Shown one piece after another: positions 31,201-33,926 of a stretch of DNA of 33,926 bases. Source of the stretch: Rodentolepis nana (taxonomy: Eukaryota; Platyhelminthes; Cestoda; Cyclophyllidea; Hymenolepididae); contig UZAE01012482.1 in the NCBI GenBank assembly GCA_900617975.1, positions 5,853 through 39,778 of the forward strand, read 5' to 3'. The notes below the pieces were generated by a model that saw nothing but the letters and a program-made list of their open reading frames with translations, was not told where the DNA came from and did no database searches. The translations under genes and the position numbers were made by a program. Positions within the stretch are counted from its first letter, which is position 1; every line of letters starts with the position of its first letter.

Positions 31201-33557
31201 CATTAAAGTCATCCCCAACGTCCACACCTTCAGTGCCTGACTATAAAAAGCATACATCAAGTCGTCTCATAATTAACTGGCAGAGTAAAAAATTGAGCAG
31301 TGAAGTACCTACTAGAAATAGGGATATTCACCAAAGTAATAAGTACGTCATTTCCGATATACCTCTTAGTAAGAAATAGCGCACATAGCTGTTTCTATAT
31401 ATATTTTCTTCTCACACTTCCATGCTATAAGGTTCCTAAAGCTAATATTTCATAAGTATGCCTTAGCTCTAGCTACCCTCCATTGAGTCTAAGACTAAAC
31501 AATTATGAGATATAAATTAGAGAAAAAAGGAACACTAAAACAGACGAAGAGAAGTAAAGTTCAACAAACTTCAATCGGGATTTCATAGATAGAGCCAAAA
31601 TTATGGAATTTAGTCTATATCTGTTCCTTAAAATTGGATTTTTTTCCAGAAACATCAATTAAGAATGCTTTATTCAGCTTTGAGAAACAAGGAATTACTT
31701 TCTCCCTTCATGATTCAGTCTCAAGAATGGCACTCTAAGATGTTAACGCTCATGTATACCTGACAAACTCCGTACTTCTCAACCTTCACAAATGATTCGC
31801 TTACTTATTAAATACGTAACGCTGGCCCAAATAAGTGACCAAAGGAGGAAATAAAAAGCTCAGTAGAGTTTGTATCGATTTACTGCCAATCCGAATCAAT
31901 CAAATATCGTAAATTAATATGCAGAAATTAAAGATAAAATATTGACCGATTATGAGAGTGTGGTTTACTAATAGAAATGCACTGTTTATACTTAAACAAT
32001 GAAGCTTTAAACACTGTCCAGTGTGGACTAAATTAGGCCATTAAAAATTGATACATTGTGTGGCAATATGCAATAAAAGTGAGGGAGGATGAAGTAGGGG
32101 AGAGGAAGTTGAGGAAATGAACTGACCATCCCACTCTTCTTGGTTGGGATGAAATACCCGATTATTGCTGCGACTTTGTCGTAGCAATGTTGGGTAATTA
32201 AAAATTAACTTAACTGCAACCTTTTAGTGGTGAATGGTGAAGTTAGCTCGCTCTTGGGAATTAAGCATAAATAACTTATCGAGTAAATTAAAGTATTTTT
32301 CGCTATTCACGAACCAATAAAGATCTTCAAATAACTGCTACTAATTTAAATGAAGCTTTGCTTTAACCTAATTTTGGGAAAATTATTACAACTAGTTCAG
32401 TTTATTAAATATCTGAACGCGAAATCCTTTTAATAAATCAAAATTCTCATGAAAACTGGGGTTGTAAATTCTGTAGCCTAATTAATACTCAACGGGATAT
32501 ATTTCCACGATAATTATCGAAAATCGACGCGAAATTAACTGCCTACTAAGCGCTAGCATATTAACCTAATTTATCAGGCAGAGAACTAATTGAAAATCGA
32601 TAGAAAGTTAATGAACTGCTATTTGCATACATGTTCTCGTACGACAAGATTAGGTAAGGCCACACACGCACAATATAATTATGCAAGCGCGGGAAAATCA
32701 ATATACACTGGTAACGGGGGGGGGGAGTGATGGGTGGTTTTATTCCTGTCCTACATATCTTGTCATGGTGACGACGTCGAAGGGCTGTAAATAGTGGACA
32801 CATGTGAGTGGTGTGCGCGCACATACATAAAAGCAGCCGACAAATTAGGGATAGTGAGGCAGACACACAAACATAGAGGCTTACGCACACATGTGTTATA
32901 TAAACGAATTATACAATCAGCCAATCACACAGTCCAAGCAGCAATTGGATCTCACGTGCACATCTGCTCATTGGTGCTCGCATGTGCGGTCATGCATGCG
33001 TATTAAACGAAACTGAGGAGAAAAGAGAAAGCAAATAGGAGAGAATGTCCCAACAATAATGCACACGCACACATACACGCACAAACACATTTTCTCACCA
33101 AACAAAATTGAATTTTAAAAAAGCAAATTAAGGAAGACGTGAGTGGTTCACCTGAGGAGGAACGAAGCTGGGACTGGCCAATCCCTAAAAGGGAGGAGAG
33201 TAGTTATTGGCTAGGATATACTAATGGCAACATGAGCTAATAAAGTACGGGCCTTTATCCTGATTATATGGCAGAAATAAACTAACAATATTATATAACC
33301 CTAGTCACGAATGATAAGCTACTGGCTTCTCTCGTTCTATTTCCATGATTGCTGTAAATTGGCATTTACCGCGTAAAAAGTGAGTTAATAGTGATTAGAA
33401 AGGAAGGATAAATCTAAGCATATACAATCTTTAAGCATGACGTGAGTAAATAGATAATATAGAAGTACTAACATAATCATAGAAAGCACGGGCATCAGGA
33501 GAATGTTTGAAAACGTCTCGCCTATCAGGTGCTGCACAATATAGATCCCAAAAGACA
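25315..33557 (-). CDS. Ssdp: Single-stranded DNA-binding protein homolog, Ssdp/SSBP (five exons, 5' end outside window)
   Basis: Ssdp binds LDB/Chip, stabilises LIM-homeodomain complexes and acts as a nuclear transcription cofactor. Exons in transcript order are 33557-33473, 33184-33152, 28452-28321, 27123-26760 and 25970-25315; all junctions are GT-AG with matching phases, giving 422 visible residues. The first visible exon encodes [14 protein letters not shown] and ARAFYDY, the very conserved end of the LUFS (LisH-containing) domain. Next comes a Pro/Met/Gly-rich region ([20 protein letters not shown]) that resembles the family. The C-terminal 330 residues are Gln/Ser/Pro-rich with an acidic segment ([14 protein letters not shown]) and do not resemble the usual family C-terminus. 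The LisH half lies beyond position 33926. A 4.7 kb intron separates the second and third exons. Confidence 0.9.
25971..26759. other. Ssdp intron, no element recognised
   Basis: AT-rich 789-nt intron. A plus-strand ORF (26497-26865) crosses into the exon antisense and is judged fortuitous. Confidence 0.6.
26760..27123 (-). CDS. Ssdp: Ssdp exon: Ser/Pro/Gly-rich region
   Basis: The acceptor TTAATAG precedes ATGGCTGGGTTAGTC and the donor is AATG|GTTAGT, giving 121 codons plus one base. It is rich in Pro, Ser, Asn and Gly ([20 protein letters not shown]), in keeping with the low-complexity Ssdp centre. If the donor were ignored, the frame would end two codons later. Confidence 0.8.
27825..27976 (+). 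repeat. Compound local repeat, unit A
   Basis: 152 bp. Its first 59 bases (27825-27883) recur with one mismatch at 28056-28114, and its last 96 bases (27881-27976) recur with a few mismatches at 30062-30157. The two matches meet at the same TTT, so this unit is the exact junction of two pieces that are about 1.95 kb apart elsewhere in the same gene. Confidence 0.85.
28056..28114 (+). repeat. Local repeat, unit B (first part of A)
   Basis: Begins TCTATTAATACGAATGCTCC and ends GTAAAGAAATTT. It has one mismatch to 27825-27883, and similarity stops abruptly after TTT. Confidence 0.9.
28255..28286. repeat. (AT)n microsatellite
   Basis: Thirty-two bases of AT repeat just downstream (transcript sense) of an Ssdp donor site. 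Confidence 0.95.
28321..28452 (-). CDS. Ssdp: Ssdp exon: proline/methionine-rich region
   Basis: 44 codons in phase 0: [19 protein letters not shown] then [17 protein letters not shown], similar to the MSPR-YPGGPRP segment of SSBP proteins. The acceptor is CTCTCTTAG and the donor AAG|GTTATT. An (AT)16 run begins 34 nt beyond the donor. Confidence 0.85.
30062..30157 (+). repeat. Local repeat, unit C (second part of A)
   Basis: Begins TTTATCATACTGCGATTTTG and ends AATTTAAGTCATCC. It matches 27881-27976 with a few substitutions; similarity starts abruptly at TTT. Confidence 0.9.
32800..33090. promoter_or_regulatory. Candidate regulatory block in the Ssdp intron
   Basis: CpG- and CA-rich sequence with CCAAT at about 32920, CAATTGG at 32942, TCTCACGTG at 32950-32958, TGCTCATTGGTG at 32965-32976 and CACACGCACAC near 33061. 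It resembles in composition the blocks at 5690-6080 and 8210-8560 and shares two words with 16653-16699. Function is inferred. Confidence 0.3.
33152..33184 (-). CDS. Ssdp: Ssdp 33-nt microexon
   Basis: [11 protein letters not shown], phase 0 on both sides, with acceptor CTTTTAG and donor CAG|GTGAAC. The product fits the SP...PP segment that follows the LUFS domain in the family. It is too short for ORF detection; it rests on splice sites, phase and family order. Confidence 0.75.
33473..33557 (-). CDS. Ssdp: Ssdp exon: end of LUFS domain
   Basis: The acceptor CTCTTTTAG precedes T, which completes a split codon (TGT, Cys, expected from the family). Then 28 codons give [20 protein letters not shown] and end in FYDY, followed by the donor TAT|GTTAGT. 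The FWDLYCAAP motif is diagnostic for SSBP proteins. Confidence 0.93.
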
Positions 33558-33605
33558 CTAAAAGAGAATTGAAGAAAAACTTAATTAGAAGCGGACAATA
33601 TGAAT

Positions 33606-33926
33606 TAATTTATTTATATCAAATGGCAGGCGTTTTGATAGTTATCATTAGCCCTTTAGTTGACTTCAGGCTTCACAGAGGGTAAGGAACATCAAATTGA
33701 AAAAGTCGACAGGGGGGGGGGAACAGAAGAGTGCTTCAAAGATATAAGAGACAAACACAAAGGTAGAACAAAGGTGAGGTGAGTACTGTGAAATATTCGA
33801 ATATGGCATAGAGTGGGGTGATGGTAGTTTGAAGTGAGAAGTCAACTGCCGGTTAATAGACTTTTTTGCCGTATGAATATATTTCGTTTGCGATAAAACA
33901 TATTAAGTTAAAGGTAAGCTTTTAGA
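33606..33926 (-). repeat. SINE-like retroposon, copy 3 (reaches window edge)
   Basis: Reverse complement of the family: ATTCATACGGCAAAAAAGTC, CGGCAGTTGACTTC, then the tail CTGAAGTCAACTAAAGGGCT and CGCCTGCCATTTGATATAAA. It contains a G10 run (33712-33721). The 5' head is diverged or cut by the window edge. It lies in the Ssdp intron upstream of the LUFS exon. Confidence 0.8.

Larger units (their letters stand above)
28453..33151. other. Large Ssdp intron (4.7 kb)
   Basis: No coding exon recognised; the flanking exons join in phase without a missing piece. Contains repeat unit C (30062-30157), a G10 tract (32716-32725) and a CpG/CA-rich stretch at about 32790-33090. Confidence 0.55.

Noticed and set aside
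1..33926. tRNA, rRNA, CRISPR arrays or bacterial-type operons
   Set aside because: GTTCGAA words (for example at 8417 and in the LINE) lack cloverleaf context, there are no regularly spaced repeats, and the gene structures are clearly eukaryotic.

Overview
This window is eukaryotic nuclear DNA. It is AT-rich, with short phase-consistent GT-AG exons inside long introns, microsatellites and dispersed retroposons. The gene set (Ssdp/SSBP, an mRNA cap methyltransferase, a homeodomain factor), an I-type LINE and a mariner fragment point to an invertebrate animal. An arthropod, perhaps a crustacean such as a copepod, is my best guess, but nothing in the sequence proves the species.

Layout. (1) Positions 1-249 may be the last coding exon of a plus-strand gene that starts outside the window. 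(2) Positions 3555-18818, minus strand, hold a six-exon gene spread over 15.3 kb. All five junctions are GT-AG and keep frame, and the predicted product is 909 residues. It has two C2H2 zinc fingers near the N-terminus, long Ser/Thr/Gln-rich linkers and a homeodomain near the C-terminus with the three-residue PYP loop extension of the TALE class. I do not recognise the family. Its introns contain LINE copies, a CpG-rich block, poly-C and (CA)n tracts and CCAAT/E-box clusters. (3) Positions 20249-21491, plus strand, encode an mRNA cap guanine-N7 methyltransferase of 394 residues with one small intron and an unusual RS-type insert. It lies head to head with the homeodomain gene across a 1.4 kb AT-rich gap. 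(4) Positions 25315-33557, minus strand, hold five exons of Ssdp (single-stranded DNA-binding protein, partner of LDB/Chip). The first visible exon carries the diagnostic end of the LUFS domain; the true N-terminus lies beyond position 33926.

Mobile DNA. Two 3'-terminal copies of an I-type LINE (RNase H plus zinc knuckle, TAA-type tail) lie at about 4069-5130 and 16105-16556. A roughly 320 bp SINE-like family has three copies (1021-1336, 22771-23122, about 33606-33926) and shares its 3' tail with the LINE. Two of the copies have visible target-site duplications. A broken mariner transposase lies at about 23486-24000.

How the genes relate. Two are transcription regulators and one caps mRNA, so there is no operon-like logic. 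The most unusual items are the C2H2 plus TALE domain combination, the SINE/LINE shared tail, a three-part repeat in the Ssdp introns that looks like a template-switch product, and the RS insert in the methyltransferase. I found no CRISPR array, tRNA, rRNA or evident novel defence or mobile system.
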